The notes below the pieces were generated by a model that worked only from the letters and a program-made list of their open reading frames with translations, made no database searches and had not been told where the DNA came from. A stretch of DNA of 64,000 nt from Extibacter muris (lineage in GTDB: Bacteria; Bacillota; Clostridia; Lachnospirales; Lachnospiraceae): NCBI RefSeq assembly GCF_004345005.1, contig NZ_SMMX01000015.1:1-64000 (forward strand), written 5' to 3'. A program made the position numbers and the translations under genes. Shown one piece after another: positions 53,989 through 63,002 of the stretch (position 1 is the first letter of the stretch; each line of letters opens with the position of its first letter).

Positions 53989-55251
53989 TTAAGATTCTCT
54001 ATATACATTATAAAGACAATTGAAAGAAGCCGTGACTACGGCCCCGCCGGATATACTGTTTGCGATGCTCAAGGTTCCGCCGTGCTTCTCACACAGGAGC
54101 GTGCAGATATGAAGCCCTATTCCAAAATGCTCCTCGTCCTTACCGTGTTCTCTGTAGTAAGGCAGCAGCGCCTTCTTAAGGTCCTCCTCCGAGAAACCAG
54201 GCCCGTCATCCGACACTGTCAGCAGAAGCTCTCCGTCCGCGCCGGTATATTCCGCTGACACGTTAATCTTATGTAACGCGTACCGTATCGCGTTGGACAG
54301 CAGATTTTCAAATACTTCTGCCACTATATTCTTATCTGCATATATCTTTCTTACGGCTTGTGCCCCTTCCTCACACTCGAAGCTGATCTCAATATCTTTT
54401 ATCTGGTTCAATGCAAAGATAATCTCGCCAATCTCCGCACATATATACGCGCTACTTGTCTCCTCGATGTTTACGGGCCGTTCTTCCATGCTTCGTATGC
54501 CCTTCATCGTCCTGCTGAACTGTTCCAGCCTGTCCAGGTGGGAAGTCATAAGTTCCAGCCTATCCATCATCTTCTGTTCGCTCACTTTCCCTTCCGGTAT
54601 ATATCTTGCAAGGAAACCCGAATATCCCTTCAGCACCGTAAGCGGCGTCCTCAGATCATGGGCAAACGCCGCATTGAGCTTCTTCTGGCTCTCGATCATC
54701 TGCCAGAGCTCTTCTTTGTTATGGACAAGCACCTCCCGCATGCCGTCAAAAGAACGGCAGAGCTGCCCCATCTCATCCTTGCTGTCATAGTGTATATGGA
54801 TGTCCAGATTATTCTGCCGTATGGCCTCGGCCCCATCGTTTAATATGGCGAATGGCCGCCTCAGACGGTTCCTGTAGAAGAGGAATACGGCCGCCACCGT
54901 ACCTGCAAATCCATATATAAGCGGACACCAGACACGCAGGGTGTCCAGCAGCTGCATGATCAGCCTGTCATGGTCCCGGAATCCGTCAAAGCTGTCCGCC
55001 CAGACGTGCCATCCGGCCGCTATGGACCAGTCCGGCCACAGTGGCCCGTCATTCAGGCTCTCTTTCTGCATCAGCTCCGCATACTCGTTCCATATGATGC
55101 TTTCAAAACGGTAGCAGACCGTCATCGTGGCAAAAGACAGTACGGCCGTGGCAAGTGCTGCCGCCGTAATATAGGCAAGCATCGCTTTTCTGAACGAAAG
55201 ATTGCGTACCCATGTCTTGAGCTTGTCTGCCTTTTCCTCTATCCAATCCAT
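53989..55251 (-). CDS. Sensor histidine kinase (ABC-2 exporter-linked)
   Basis: 420 residues. TM1 near 25-48, a short extracytoplasmic loop of about 55 residues rich in Trp, TM2 near 108-125, a HAMP-like region, HisKA with NAAFAHDLRTPLTVLKGYSG (phospho-His), and HATPase with VSDDGPGFSEED and EEHFGIGLHICTLL. Overlaps the response regulator by 13 bp. Likely senses a compound exported by the adjacent ABC system. Confidence 0.9.
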   Translation of the reverse strand: MDWIEEKADKLKTWVRNLSFRKAMLAYITAAALATAVLSFATMTVCYRFESIIWNEYAELMQKESLNDGPLWPDWSIAAGWHVWADSFDGFRDHDRLIMQLLDTLRVWCPLIYGFAGTVAAVFLFYRNRLRRPFAILNDGAEAIRQNNLDIHIHYDSKDEMGQLCRSFDGMREVLVHNKEELWQMIESQKKLNAAFAHDLRTPLTVLKGYSGFLARYIPEGKVSEQKMMDRLELMTSHLDRLEQFSRTMKGIRSMEERPVNIEETSSAYICAEIGEIIFALNQIKDIEISFECEEGAQAVRKIYADKNIVAEVFENLLSNAIRYALHKINVSAEYTGADGELLLTVSDDGPGFSEEDLKKALLPYYREHGKDEEHFGIGLHICTLLCEKHGGTLSIANSISGGAVVTASFNCLYNVYRES

Positions 55252-55913
55252 TTATATCCCACTCCCCATACGGTCTCAATATATGGTTGCTCCGTATACT
55301 CCGCCAGTTTTGAGCGGATACGCCGAATATGTTCCGTGACTATGCTGCTGTCGCCGGTTCCGTCATAGCCCCTCGTCTTCTCATACAGCTGATCCTTGCT
55401 GAAAACCTGTCCCGGATTCATAGACAGAATCTCTACGATATCAAACTCCATCTTCGTAAAGCTGATTGGAATGCTGTCATAATAGACGCTGCGTTCGCTG
55501 TAATGTACTGCCAGCCTGTCGGCCAGCAGAACGGAGCCAATGACACGCTTGCGCTCTTCCCTTCTAAGATGGGCCTCCACCCTGGCTCCGAGCTCGTCGA
55601 TGGCGAAAGGCTTCATGATATAGTCGTCTCCTCCAAGCCTGAGGCCATTGATCCTGTCCTGCTCCTCCACTTTTGCGGTCAAAAAAAGAATAGGGCATGA
55701 TATATGTGCACGTATCCTTCTGCACACTTCAAAGCCGTCGATTCCCGGCATGCTGACATCCAGCAGTATGATATCCGGCCTGCGTGACAGCTTTTCCATA
55801 ACCTCTACTCCGTTCCTTGCTTCTATTACTTCATAGCCCTGTATTTCAAAATAATCTTTCAACAGCTGTATGATTCCTGGTTCGTCATCAGCAATCAGTA
55901 TCTTGTATCCCAT
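55239..55913 (-). CDS. OmpR-family response regulator (ABC-2 exporter-linked)
   Basis: About 224 residues starting MGYKILIADDEPG at ATG 55913. Receiver Asp9-Asp10, phospho-acceptor Asp52 in IILLDVSMP, Lys in MKPFAIDE; winged helix with SFTKMEFDIVEIL and DSSIVTEHIRRIRSKL. First gene of the operon RR, kinase, ATPase, two permeases. A hairpin at 55942-55979 lies upstream. Confidence 0.9.
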   Translation of the reverse strand: MGYKILIADDEPGIIQLLKDYFEIQGYEVIEARNGVEVMEKLSRRPDIILLDVSMPGIDGFEVCRRIRAHISCPILFLTAKVEEQDRINGLRLGGDDYIMKPFAIDELGARVEAHLRREERKRVIGSVLLADRLAVHYSERSVYYDSIPISFTKMEFDIVEILSMNPGQVFSKDQLYEKTRGYDGTGDSSIVTEHIRRIRSKLAEYTEQPYIETVWGVGYKWIG

Positions 55914-55941
55914 AATCCCTGCCACCTTTTTCATAGTCAAA

Positions 55942-55979
55942 TACCCGGAACCGTTTTTTAAAACATCCGGCTCCGGGTA
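55942..55979. terminator. Hairpin between the methyltransferase-like and response regulator genes
   Basis: TACCCGGAACCG pairs with CGGCTCCGGGTA (12-bp stem with one wobble) around an AT-rich loop. It can end the upstream minus-strand gene, though the following TTTGACT is a short U tract. Confidence 0.5.
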
Positions 55980-56019
55980 ATTATAACACAGAAATCACTA
56001 TAAATTCTCTACGCATTTC

Positions 56020-56340
56020 TCAGAATACGCATTTCTTCCACTGGTATCTCTCCATGTCCACTCTGCCTCCGGCAATCCCCACGCCTTCCTTTTCAAGCAG
56101 TTCAACCTGCCGGTTGACGCCGCCTGACAGGAACGCATCCGAGACACGGCCATCCTTCGTCACAACCCGGTGGCACGGCAGGCCTGCCGAACCCGGGACG
56201 ATATGCAGTGCGTATCCGACCACCCTTGCCCACCGCCGGTTCCCTGCAAGCTCTGCTATCTGTCCGTAAGAAGCTACGCTCCCTTCCGGTATCTGGCCGA
56301 CCACATCGTAGATCTTCTCAAAAATGTTCTTTTCTTTCAA
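56020..56340 (-). CDS. MGMT-family DNA repair protein (single domain)
   Basis: 106 residues, only the C-terminal DNA-binding/alkyl-acceptor domain: GSVASYGQIAELAGNRRWARVVG (helix-turn-helix with the Arg finger) and the active-site LPCHRVV with the acceptor Cys present. Alkyltransferase-like proteins of similar length usually replace this Cys by Trp, so this one may still accept alkyl groups or may mark lesions for repair. Monocistronic. Confidence 0.85.
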   Translation of the reverse strand: MKEKNIFEKIYDVVGQIPEGSVASYGQIAELAGNRRWARVVGYALHIVPGSAGLPCHRVVTKDGRVSDAFLSGGVNRQVELLEKEGVGIAGGRVDMERYQWKKCVF

Positions 56341-56359
56341 TTTATCTCACTTCCGTATG

Positions 56360-56791
56360 CTATAGATATTTTTTCAGTTCTTCCAGATTATGCTCTTCCA
56401 TCTTTTGCAGCTCTTTCATAAGAGATATGATATCCTTCTCCGCTTCCCCTTCATATTGGTGAAGCTGTTTCGTTGCCTCCACGATGCCCATGTTGCTTCC
56501 TTTGATGAGCATATCTGCAATATGGGATGACGACTTGTCTATCAGCGTCTTCATGTTGATCATCAGGTAGGACGTGATCTTCTCCATACCCGGAATGCCT
56601 TTCTCGTCATAACCGTTCTCATTCAGCATCTTCTTTGCCTTCGTGTTGATGTTCTGATAGCCGCTAAGCTGCTTCTCCAGACACTTTCTGAAGCCTTCAT
56701 TCTCCACGATCTCAAGCAGCTGCTTTAAAGATTCAATCCCCATCTGCGTATTCTGGTATACATAATTTAACATTTCTGCATTTCCATTCAT
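56360..56791 (-). CDS. Helical hypothetical protein, possibly ferritin-like fold
   Basis: 143 residues, almost wholly alpha-helical with heptad-like Leu/Ile spacing, ending in a coiled segment KDIISLMKELQKMEEHNLEELKKYL. The pattern of four amphipathic helices resembles DUF2383-like or ferritin-like bundles, but metal ligands are not obvious and I do not recognise the family. It starts 19 bp upstream of the repair gene and could be co-transcribed with it. Confidence 0.65.
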   Translation of the reverse strand: MNGNAEMLNYVYQNTQMGIESLKQLLEIVENEGFRKCLEKQLSGYQNINTKAKKMLNENGYDEKGIPGMEKITSYLMINMKTLIDKSSSHIADMLIKGSNMGIVEATKQLHQYEGEAEKDIISLMKELQKMEEHNLEELKKYL

Positions 56792-56932
56792 CTGCGTATA
56801 TCCGCCTTTCCACTTTTTAGCAGTAGTATGGGCAGACGGCGTGACTCTTATACGCTTCTGACGACTGTCGCTAATAAAATACTATACCACTTTCCTCTTC
56901 CTGCCAAGCCTTTTACGACAATATCCCTATCG

Positions 56933-58411
56933 TCAGAATGTACAGATCTTCGTGGCGACCTTTTCCCTGAATGCCTCATCGTGCTCTACAAATATCATCG
57001 CCGGTTCCGCACCCAGTATAAGGTCTTCCACCTGTATACGGGACAGCACATCGATATAATTAAGCGGTTCATCCCATATATACAGATGCGCCTGTTCGCA
57101 GAGGCTCTTCGCGAGCAGCACCTTCTTCTTCTGTCCGGCGCTGTAGTCGGATACATCCTTTTCAAACTGGATTCTCTCAAGATCCAGCTTGCGCAGCATC
57201 GCTTTAAACAGGCTCTCGTCTAATCCATACTCATAGGCCAGCTCATTAAGGCTTCCCGTGAGGAAAGAAGCATCCTGGGGTACATAGGATATCTTAAGGC
57301 TTCTGCCCACTTGTACATACCCATCATAAGCGACAGCTTCACCGAGCAGGAGCTTTAAGACGCTGGACTTGCCGCACCCGTTCTTCCCGGACAGGCAGAT
57401 CCTGTCCCCACGGCGGATTTCAAAGGAAACGTCGCTGCACACTTCTTTCTCTCCATAGCGGACAGATACCTCTCTTAGTTCCGCCAGCCGGTCCGTATGG
57501 TACGAGAGCGGATATAGCCTCAGCCTCTCCGCAGAATCAACGTTCTTCAAGAGCTTCGACTTCTCTTCCAGCGCCGAGTGCCTCCTCATCTCCAGCACCT
57601 TGGACCGCTTCATCATCTTCGCCGCCTTATGGCCGATGGCGCCCCGGTCGGGGCGCAGTCCGGCCACGCGCTGCCCCTTCTTGGACTTCTCCACCTTGCC
57701 GGACCAGTCCTCCGTCTGCTTTGCCGCTTTCGCAAGCCGTTTGACCTCCGCCTTCAGCTTCTCGTTCTGCTCCATCTCCAGCCGGTCTCTCGCTTCTTTG
57801 CCTGCGTACCATGTGCTGAAATTGCCTTTCTGCACCTCGATATTCATCTTGTTGATGGATAATATATGATCGGTACAGGCATCGAGAAAATGCCGGTCAT
57901 GGGACACGAGTATATATCCCCTTTTGCGGTTCAGATATCTGGCCACCGCTTCTCTCGCTCTGTTGTCAAGGTGATTGGTCGGCTCGTCTATGAGCAGAAA
58001 CTGATTGTCCCCGAGAAACAGTGCGGCCAGCAGCACCTTCGTCTGTTCACCATGGCTGAGCGTTGTAAACTCCCGGTATAGCACATCGTCCGACACCTCC
58101 ATCAGATTCAGCTCCCGCATCATCTCCCAGAGCTGTATGTGGGGCTCCCTCTCCTGTACGATATCGATTGTCATGCGTTTTGGATCATCTACTTCGTAAG
58201 GAAAATATTCAAAATCCACGCTGGCTGATATCGTTCCTTCATATTCATATTTTCCGAGCAGAAGATTTAGGAACGTCGTCTTGCCGCGGCCGTTCCGCCC
58301 GACAAATCCAAGTTTCCAGTCCGTGTCTATCTGGAAAGACACATGTTCAAATATACTGTCATAGCTGCTTTCATAAGCAAAGCTTAAGTCTGTCACGTTT
58401 ATCATCGACAT
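56933..58411 (-). CDS. ABC-F ribosomal protection protein (Lsa/CplR-like)
   Basis: About 492 residues with two ATPase domains and no membrane segments. Domain 1: GRNGRGKTT, LSHGEQTKV, DEPTNHLD; domain 2: GKNGCGKSS, YSAGQKKKVLLAKS, WDEPLNYID. The DEPLNYID variant and the Lys/Arg-rich interdomain linker (about residues 205-290) are typical of the Lsa/Vga/CplR branch, which dislodges lincosamides, streptogramins A and pleuromutilins from the ribosome. ATG 58411 has AGGAGGAGG 7 bp upstream. The long leader with an upstream frame and terminator points to drug-induced attenuation. Confidence 0.88.
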   Translation of the reverse strand: MSMINVTDLSFAYESSYDSIFEHVSFQIDTDWKLGFVGRNGRGKTTFLNLLLGKYEYEGTISASVDFEYFPYEVDDPKRMTIDIVQEREPHIQLWEMMRELNLMEVSDDVLYREFTTLSHGEQTKVLLAALFLGDNQFLLIDEPTNHLDNRAREAVARYLNRKRGYILVSHDRHFLDACTDHILSINKMNIEVQKGNFSTWYAGKEARDRLEMEQNEKLKAEVKRLAKAAKQTEDWSGKVEKSKKGQRVAGLRPDRGAIGHKAAKMMKRSKVLEMRRHSALEEKSKLLKNVDSAERLRLYPLSYHTDRLAELREVSVRYGEKEVCSDVSFEIRRGDRICLSGKNGCGKSSVLKLLLGEAVAYDGYVQVGRSLKISYVPQDASFLTGSLNELAYEYGLDESLFKAMLRKLDLERIQFEKDVSDYSAGQKKKVLLAKSLCEQAHLYIWDEPLNYIDVLSRIQVEDLILGAEPAMIFVEHDEAFREKVATKICTF

Positions 58412-58463
58412 ATACATACCTCCTCCTAAAAGGCCTGATCAATCCAATTGTGTCTAATAGAAA

Positions 58464-58494
58464 AAGCTGCAGGAAAGTACATTCCCACAGCCTT
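58464..58494 (-). terminator. Attenuator terminator in the ABC-F leader
   Basis: On the minus strand AAGGCTG-TGGGAA pairs with TTTCC-TGCAGCTTTTT around UGUAC, followed by a U tract (58465-58461). It lies about 50 bp before the ABC-F start codon and directly after the stop of the upstream reading frame. GAGCTGC (about 58506-58500) could pair with GCAGCTT and so compete with it. Confidence 0.65.
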
Positions 58495-58587
58495 CTATAC
58501 GCAGCTCAATCCCCCGGCCATCAAGCCGTAAGATACCAGTATATATGGATAGACGGATGGATGCTTCAACTTTCCTGCTCTGCGCAT
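58495..58587 (-). CDS. Possible leader peptide of the ABC-F gene
   Basis: A 30-codon frame from ATG 58587 to TAG 58495, ending YILVSYGLMAGGLSCV. It lies between a strong promoter and the attenuator, and its stop codon touches the terminator stem. That is the classic layout for ribosome-stalling control of ABC-F and other ribosome-targeted resistance genes. Weak point: no clear ribosome site directly precedes the ATG; an AGGAAAGG lies about 40 nt upstream behind an 18-bp perfect palindrome (58599-58616). Confidence 0.45.
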   Translation of the reverse strand: MRRAGKLKHPSVYPYILVSYGLMAGGLSCV

Positions 58588-58699
58588 AACAAAGAGAAAC
58601 GATATACGTATATCGTCTGACAGCCTTTCCTATGCATATACATCATTAGCAGTAAATTGAATTCATCCTTTCATCTCCCATCTGTCACAATCTTTTATG

Positions 58700-58728
58700 A
58701 TTATATCAGATACAACGTGCCAAGTCAA
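58700..58728 (-). promoter_or_regulatory. Promoter of the ABC-F gene
   Basis: TTGACT (58728-58723), exactly 17 bp, TATAAT (58705-58700) on the minus strand. The -35 overlaps the stop codon of the upstream transporter gene. The predicted start near 58693 gives a leader of about 280 nt. Confidence 0.8.
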
Positions 58729-59933
58729 TCCGTCGTGGACAGTGACTGTGCATTTGTATCCCTCTTTGCTATCTTCTCTGCCACGATTGACAGTATCATC
58801 GTTATCGCCATACAAGGCAGCGTATTTCCTACCGGCATGTCGATGTTCATAAGTATGCGGTAAGCGATAAATCCGGCCAGCCAGACAATCAGGCTGACAA
58901 TATCTGCCTGCATCTTGCTGCTGTCCCTCTTCAGCAGGAAGAAATCTGCTATCTGAATCGCTATCATCGGTGCAAATACAGACCCTATTAGATAAAGGAA
59001 GTCCGTAATATTATCCATCGGAAACAGGATGGCCGCCGCGGTTCCGATGACTGTTACAACAGCCGCTATATGCTTCCCATTCAGCTTTGGCATGATGGAC
59101 TCGCTGGATACGCCCGCAGAATAGGCATCCAGAAACGTCGTCGTTACCGTGGAGAAGATGACAATCAGAAGCGCCGCAATGCCAAGACCAGCCTTCAGCA
59201 TTATCTGGGCGATGTCATACTCGCCTGTGTACAAGGCTGCACCCATGCCAATCACATACATCCAGCAGCTTATAATACCGTAGACTACAGCACTTACGGC
59301 AGTCGCTTTCACCGGCTTTTTGGCCTCTCTCGTATAATCGCTGATCAGCGGCAGCCAGGACAGCGGCATAGCCACAGACAGCTCCACAGCCGCACCGAAC
59401 GTCATCCCTTCGCCTGAGATGATTCCCGCATGTGCCCCGCCGAAGAATATGACCTTGCTCAAGATAAGCGTCAGCACGAACAGCGCCGCCATGGCTATCG
59501 TGTTAATCTTCCCGAGGTTCGTAATGCCGATGGCAATCCACAGAAGGATAAGTGCCCCGATGACGAGGCACCACATCCACGCGCCCGTATGCAGCACCCC
59601 GTCTGCCGCCAGTGCTCCGTCATATATCATGATAGCGGTCCAGCCCGTAAGCTGCAGTACATTCAATACAGAGAACAGCAGGCTTCCCTTCTGTCCGAAG
59701 CTCATCTTAACCGTCTCCATGGCGCTCTTCCTCGTCTTCGCACCGATAAGCCCGGCAAAAAAGAGCATCGTGCATCCGATGATATGGCCAAGGATTATGG
59801 CCGCCAGACCTTTCCTGAACCCAAGAGGCGCCAGATAGGTGCCGGTAAGGACCTCCGCAATGGAAACTCCCGCGCCAAACCAGATCAAACCGTTTTCAAA
59901 TATGGAAGTACGTCTCTTCTCCATTACAGCCAT
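58725..59933 (-). CDS. cytX: CytX-type hydroxymethylpyrimidine transporter
   Basis: 402 residues, about 12 helices, of the NCS1 cytosine-permease family: GLIWFGAGVSIAEVLTGTYLAPLGFRKGL at the start, then AMETVKMSFGQKGS and MPLSWLPLISDYTREAKKP. In thiamine operons this branch (CytX) takes up hydroxymethylpyrimidine. It is the last gene of the TPP-riboswitch operon and overlaps the end of thiD by about 10 bp, which supports the assignment. Confidence 0.87.
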   Translation of the reverse strand: MAVMEKRRTSIFENGLIWFGAGVSIAEVLTGTYLAPLGFRKGLAAIILGHIIGCTMLFFAGLIGAKTRKSAMETVKMSFGQKGSLLFSVLNVLQLTGWTAIMIYDGALAADGVLHTGAWMWCLVIGALILLWIAIGITNLGKINTIAMAALFVLTLILSKVIFFGGAHAGIISGEGMTFGAAVELSVAMPLSWLPLISDYTREAKKPVKATAVSAVVYGIISCWMYVIGMGAALYTGEYDIAQIMLKAGLGIAALLIVIFSTVTTTFLDAYSAGVSSESIMPKLNGKHIAAVVTVIGTAAAILFPMDNITDFLYLIGSVFAPMIAIQIADFFLLKRDSSKMQADIVSLIVWLAGFIAYRILMNIDMPVGNTLPCMAITMILSIVAEKIAKRDTNAQSLSTTD

Positions 59934-60751
59934 ACCTCCTTATCCCCATCCCTGGTTCCGATAAACTCGCTCTCCAGGTCAAACGCGTGGTTCATCGGCC
60001 CGCTACCTTTTCCAAGGTCCAGCATGGCGGACAGTGCTCCTGAGATATATGCCTTCGCCCGCTCCACAGCAGCCTCCATGCAATATCCCTTCGCAAGGTT
60101 CGAGGCGATGGCGCTTGAGAGCGTGCAGCCGGTCCCATGGGTGTTCGGATTGTCAATGTGCCTCCCCCGGAACCAGAGGCATTCACCGTCCCGGTACAGC
60201 AGGTCGTTGGCATCATTGAGCTGATGCCCTCCTTTGCAGAGCACGGCACAGTGGTAGGTTCTTCCGATATACTCTGCGGCAGACGCCATATCCTCTTCTG
60301 TCCTTACACGCATTCCCGACAGGACTTCCGCCTCCGGAATATTCGGTGTCAGCACTTCCGCCAGCGGAAGGAGAGACGTCTTGAGCACTTCGATGGCATC
60401 GTCGCTTATGAGCCTGGAACCGCTCGTTGCCACCATGACCGGATCCACTACCACATGCTTTGCCTCATACTTCTTCAGCACAGCGGCAATCACCTTGATA
60501 AGCGGGCCCGCCGATACCATACCTATCTTTACAGCATCGGGGCGGATATCGGTAAATATGTCATCGAGCTGTTCTTCTAAAAACTGCGGAGTTACTTCCA
60601 TAATCCCTGTCACGCCGGTCGTGTTCTGTGCAGTAAGGGCCGTAATCGCGCTCATGGCATATACGCCATTTGCGGTCATCGTCTTAATATCTGCCTGGAT
60701 GCCGGCGCCTCCACTGGAATCGCTTCCAGCGATTGTTAATGCTGTTCTCAT
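59924..60751 (-). CDS. thiD: Hydroxymethylpyrimidine/phosphomethylpyrimidine kinase
   Basis: 275 residues of the ribokinase-like fold: ALTIAGSDSSGGAGIQADIKTM, VVDPVMVATSG, LTPNIPEAEVLSG, and GTGCTLSSAIASNLAKG with the catalytic Asp-region anion hole. It phosphorylates HMP and HMP-P to HMP-PP. Its place between the HAD gene and cytX in the thi operon fits pyrimidine salvage. Confidence 0.95.
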   Translation of the reverse strand: MRTALTIAGSDSSGGAGIQADIKTMTANGVYAMSAITALTAQNTTGVTGIMEVTPQFLEEQLDDIFTDIRPDAVKIGMVSAGPLIKVIAAVLKKYEAKHVVVDPVMVATSGSRLISDDAIEVLKTSLLPLAEVLTPNIPEAEVLSGMRVRTEEDMASAAEYIGRTYHCAVLCKGGHQLNDANDLLYRDGECLWFRGRHIDNPNTHGTGCTLSSAIASNLAKGYCMEAAVERAKAYISGALSAMLDLGKGSGPMNHAFDLESEFIGTRDGDKEVWL

Positions 60752-60863
60752 TTTTACTTCCTCTTTTCTTCGTAATATCTCCTCATGTCAGCTGAGGGTG
60801 TGTGTTACTAGCATTAATTTTATATAGCGGCGGAAGGTGGTGCCCCCAATCAGCCGCTTCACA

Positions 60864-61526
60864 TCAGCACGTAGTTGCTGATTCCCAGAATGTATCAAAA
60901 TCTCGGAACGCCTTCAGGTACATCTGTGCCTTCCGGCAGATTTCTTCCTGCTGTCCTTCGCTTGAGGAATCGTATACTCCAACGGTTATAAAGCCTGATG
61001 CCGCTGATGTTTCAATCGCATGCAATGCATCTTCAAATACGAGCGTCTCTTCCGGCTTTGTCCCCATGCAGGAGGCCGCCTCCAGGTATATTCTCGGCTC
61101 ATCTTTTCCCGCCCCTGCTTCGGAGCAGGTGAATATCCCATCAAAGCATCTGTCAATCCCGAGACGGACGAAAGCCGCCTCTACAAGATACCGGTCGCTG
61201 GATGTAGCTGCCGTAAGCCGCACGGACTTTTCCTCAAGCCTGTTAAGATACTCTTCCGCCCCGGTCTTAAGCTCTGCCTCATACAGGTAGAACTCCTCAA
61301 TCTGCCGGTTGATGCCATCCACAATACCGGCGGTGCTGTCCGGAATCCGGTATGCCTCCTTCAGGTATCGGGCTCCTTCCTCCATCGTCATGGAGAACAT
61401 CTTGCCCCCAAGCCCGTACTCTGCGGCAAGTCCTATGGACTTCAGATAACGCTCCCCCGCTTCGTCCCACACAGGCATCGAATCGAGAAGTGTCCCGTCT
61501 ATATCAAATATGGCGCCTTTAATCAT
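60864..61526 (-). CDS. HAD-family phosphatase in the thiamine operon
   Basis: 220 residues, HAD subfamily IA: motif I FDIDGTLLDSM, motif II TAATSSD, motif III Lys in GKDEPRIY, motif IV VFEDALHAIE. The cap is helical, as in beta-phosphoglucomutase-like enzymes. It overlaps thiE by 4 bp (ATGA). Because ThiE makes thiamine phosphate, and no ThiL or thiamine pyrophosphokinase is visible here, a role as thiamine-phosphate phosphatase is a reasonable inference, not shown by sequence. Confidence 0.85.
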   Translation of the reverse strand: MIKGAIFDIDGTLLDSMPVWDEAGERYLKSIGLAAEYGLGGKMFSMTMEEGARYLKEAYRIPDSTAGIVDGINRQIEEFYLYEAELKTGAEEYLNRLEEKSVRLTAATSSDRYLVEAAFVRLGIDRCFDGIFTCSEAGAGKDEPRIYLEAASCMGTKPEETLVFEDALHAIETSAASGFITVGVYDSSSEGQQEEICRKAQMYLKAFRDFDTFWESATTC

Positions 61527-62164
61527 GCTTCTACCATCTTCCCGGCTGCAGCTTTCAGCTCCCTGGTCGCCTCTTCGATATCGCCTGCGCCGAATATCGC
61601 GCTGATGACCGCGACGCCACAGATTCCGCTGCCGGTAAGACTGCCTATATTATCTTGATTGATTCCGCCTATGGCGATGACCGGAATCTTTACTGCCCTG
61701 CAGATATCCTTGAGCGTGTCATGGCCCACCTCCACGGCATCTGCTTTGGAACCGGTGGAAAACACCGCTCCGACGCCAAGGTAATCTGCCCCCCGCTCCT
61801 CGGCAAGCAGCGCCTGTTCTACCGTCTGAGCAGAAACACCTATGATTTTGTCCGGTCCGAGCCTCTCCCGGACATCCCCTGCCTCCATATCACTCTGCCC
61901 CACATGCACTCCATCCGCACCTATCGAGGCTGCTATCTCAACATTGTCATTGATGACAAACGGAACTCCGTATCTTCTGCAGAGCTGCTGCAGTTCCTTT
62001 GCCTCCCGGAGGAACTGGCCCTCATCCAGGTTCTTTTCCCTCAGCTGGACGAACGTCACACCGCCTTTGATCGCTTCTTCTACCTGTCCGGGAAGCGTAT
62101 CCGACCCAAGCCACCTTCTGTCCGTCACCGCGTACAGCAGCAGGCTCTCTTTATCGCACTTCAT
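61523..62164 (-). CDS. thiE: Thiamine-phosphate synthase
   Basis: 213 residues: YAVTDRRWLG start, VTFVQLREKNLDEGQFL (pyrophosphate-binding Arg), FVINDNVEIAASIGADGVHVGQSDM, LGVGAVFSTGSKADA, and IPVIAIGGINQDNI. It joins HMP-PP and thiazole phosphate to make thiamine phosphate. Start ATG 62164 overlaps thiM by 14 bp; the longer frame has no family match. Confidence 0.94.
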   Translation of the reverse strand: MKCDKESLLLYAVTDRRWLGSDTLPGQVEEAIKGGVTFVQLREKNLDEGQFLREAKELQQLCRRYGVPFVINDNVEIAASIGADGVHVGQSDMEAGDVRERLGPDKIIGVSAQTVEQALLAEERGADYLGVGAVFSTGSKADAVEVGHDTLKDICRAVKIPVIAIGGINQDNIGSLTGSGICGVAVISAIFGAGDIEEATRELKAAAGKMVEA

Positions 62165-62972
62165 ACTTCGCCCCTTTCTCCAGCATCTTCCCATCCATGT
62201 TGTACAACGCATCAATGATCCGGTTCCGGTACGTGGCATTCCCTTCGCCTTCCCGCATATGTTTCCAACCTATTTCCCCGGCGAGGCCCATAGCGCACAC
62301 GGCGGCAGCGGCGGCCTCCAGCTTCAGCTCCCTATTGGCGGCTGCAAATGCAGTCATCATGCCGGACAGCTGGCATCCGGTCCCTGTAATCCTTCCCATT
62401 TCAGGACGGCCGTTCCGTATCACGTAACAGTCCGAGCCGTCGCTCACAAGGTCGATGGCTCCCGTGACAGCTGCAATGCATCCCGTTTTCGCTGCAAATG
62501 CCTTTACAAAGGCAACAGCCTCATCAAGGTTCTCCTCTGTCACCGCATCGGCCACATCTGCATCTACGCCTTTCGTGCTGCCGCTTCCGTGCGCTAAAGT
62601 CTTAATCTCCGATATATTGCCCCGGATGACGTCAAAACTTATCTCTTTCATCAGCTTTAGGGCAGTCTCTGTACGGAGGGTGCTTGCGCCAGCGCCTACC
62701 GGGTCAAGCAGCACGGCATGCCCCAGCCCTTTTGCTTTCTTTCCCGCAAGGAACATCGCTTCTATCGTCCGGCTGTTGAGCGTGCCGATATTGATATTCA
62801 GCCCATTGCAGATAGAAGTGATATCTTCCACATCTTCCGCCTCATCCGACATGATTGGGCTCCCCCCGCAGGCAAGGAGCATGTTAGCCACATCGTTGAC
62901 CGTTACATAGTTCGTGATGTTATGTACGAGCGTGCCTTGTCTTCTCACCTCGTCCAAACAGATTCCCATCAT
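62151..62972 (-). CDS. thiM: Hydroxyethylthiazole kinase
   Basis: 273 residues: VHNITNYVTVNDVANMLLACGGSPIM, LDPVGAGASTLRTE, IRGNISEI, and GTGCQLSGMMTAF. Phosphorylates the thiazole alcohol in thiamine salvage. ATG 62972 has AAGGAGG 8 bp upstream. First gene of the operon, directly downstream of the riboswitch and its terminator. The set thiM, thiE, HAD, thiD, cytX is a salvage rather than a de novo pathway. Confidence 0.95.
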   Translation of the reverse strand: MMGICLDEVRRQGTLVHNITNYVTVNDVANMLLACGGSPIMSDEAEDVEDITSICNGLNINIGTLNSRTIEAMFLAGKKAKGLGHAVLLDPVGAGASTLRTETALKLMKEISFDVIRGNISEIKTLAHGSGSTKGVDADVADAVTEENLDEAVAFVKAFAAKTGCIAAVTGAIDLVSDGSDCYVIRNGRPEMGRITGTGCQLSGMMTAFAAANRELKLEAAAAAVCAMGLAGEIGWKHMREGEGNATYRNRIIDALYNMDGKMLEKGAKYEVR

Positions 62973-63002
62973 TTTTACTTCCTCCTTTGATATGATGATT
63001 GA

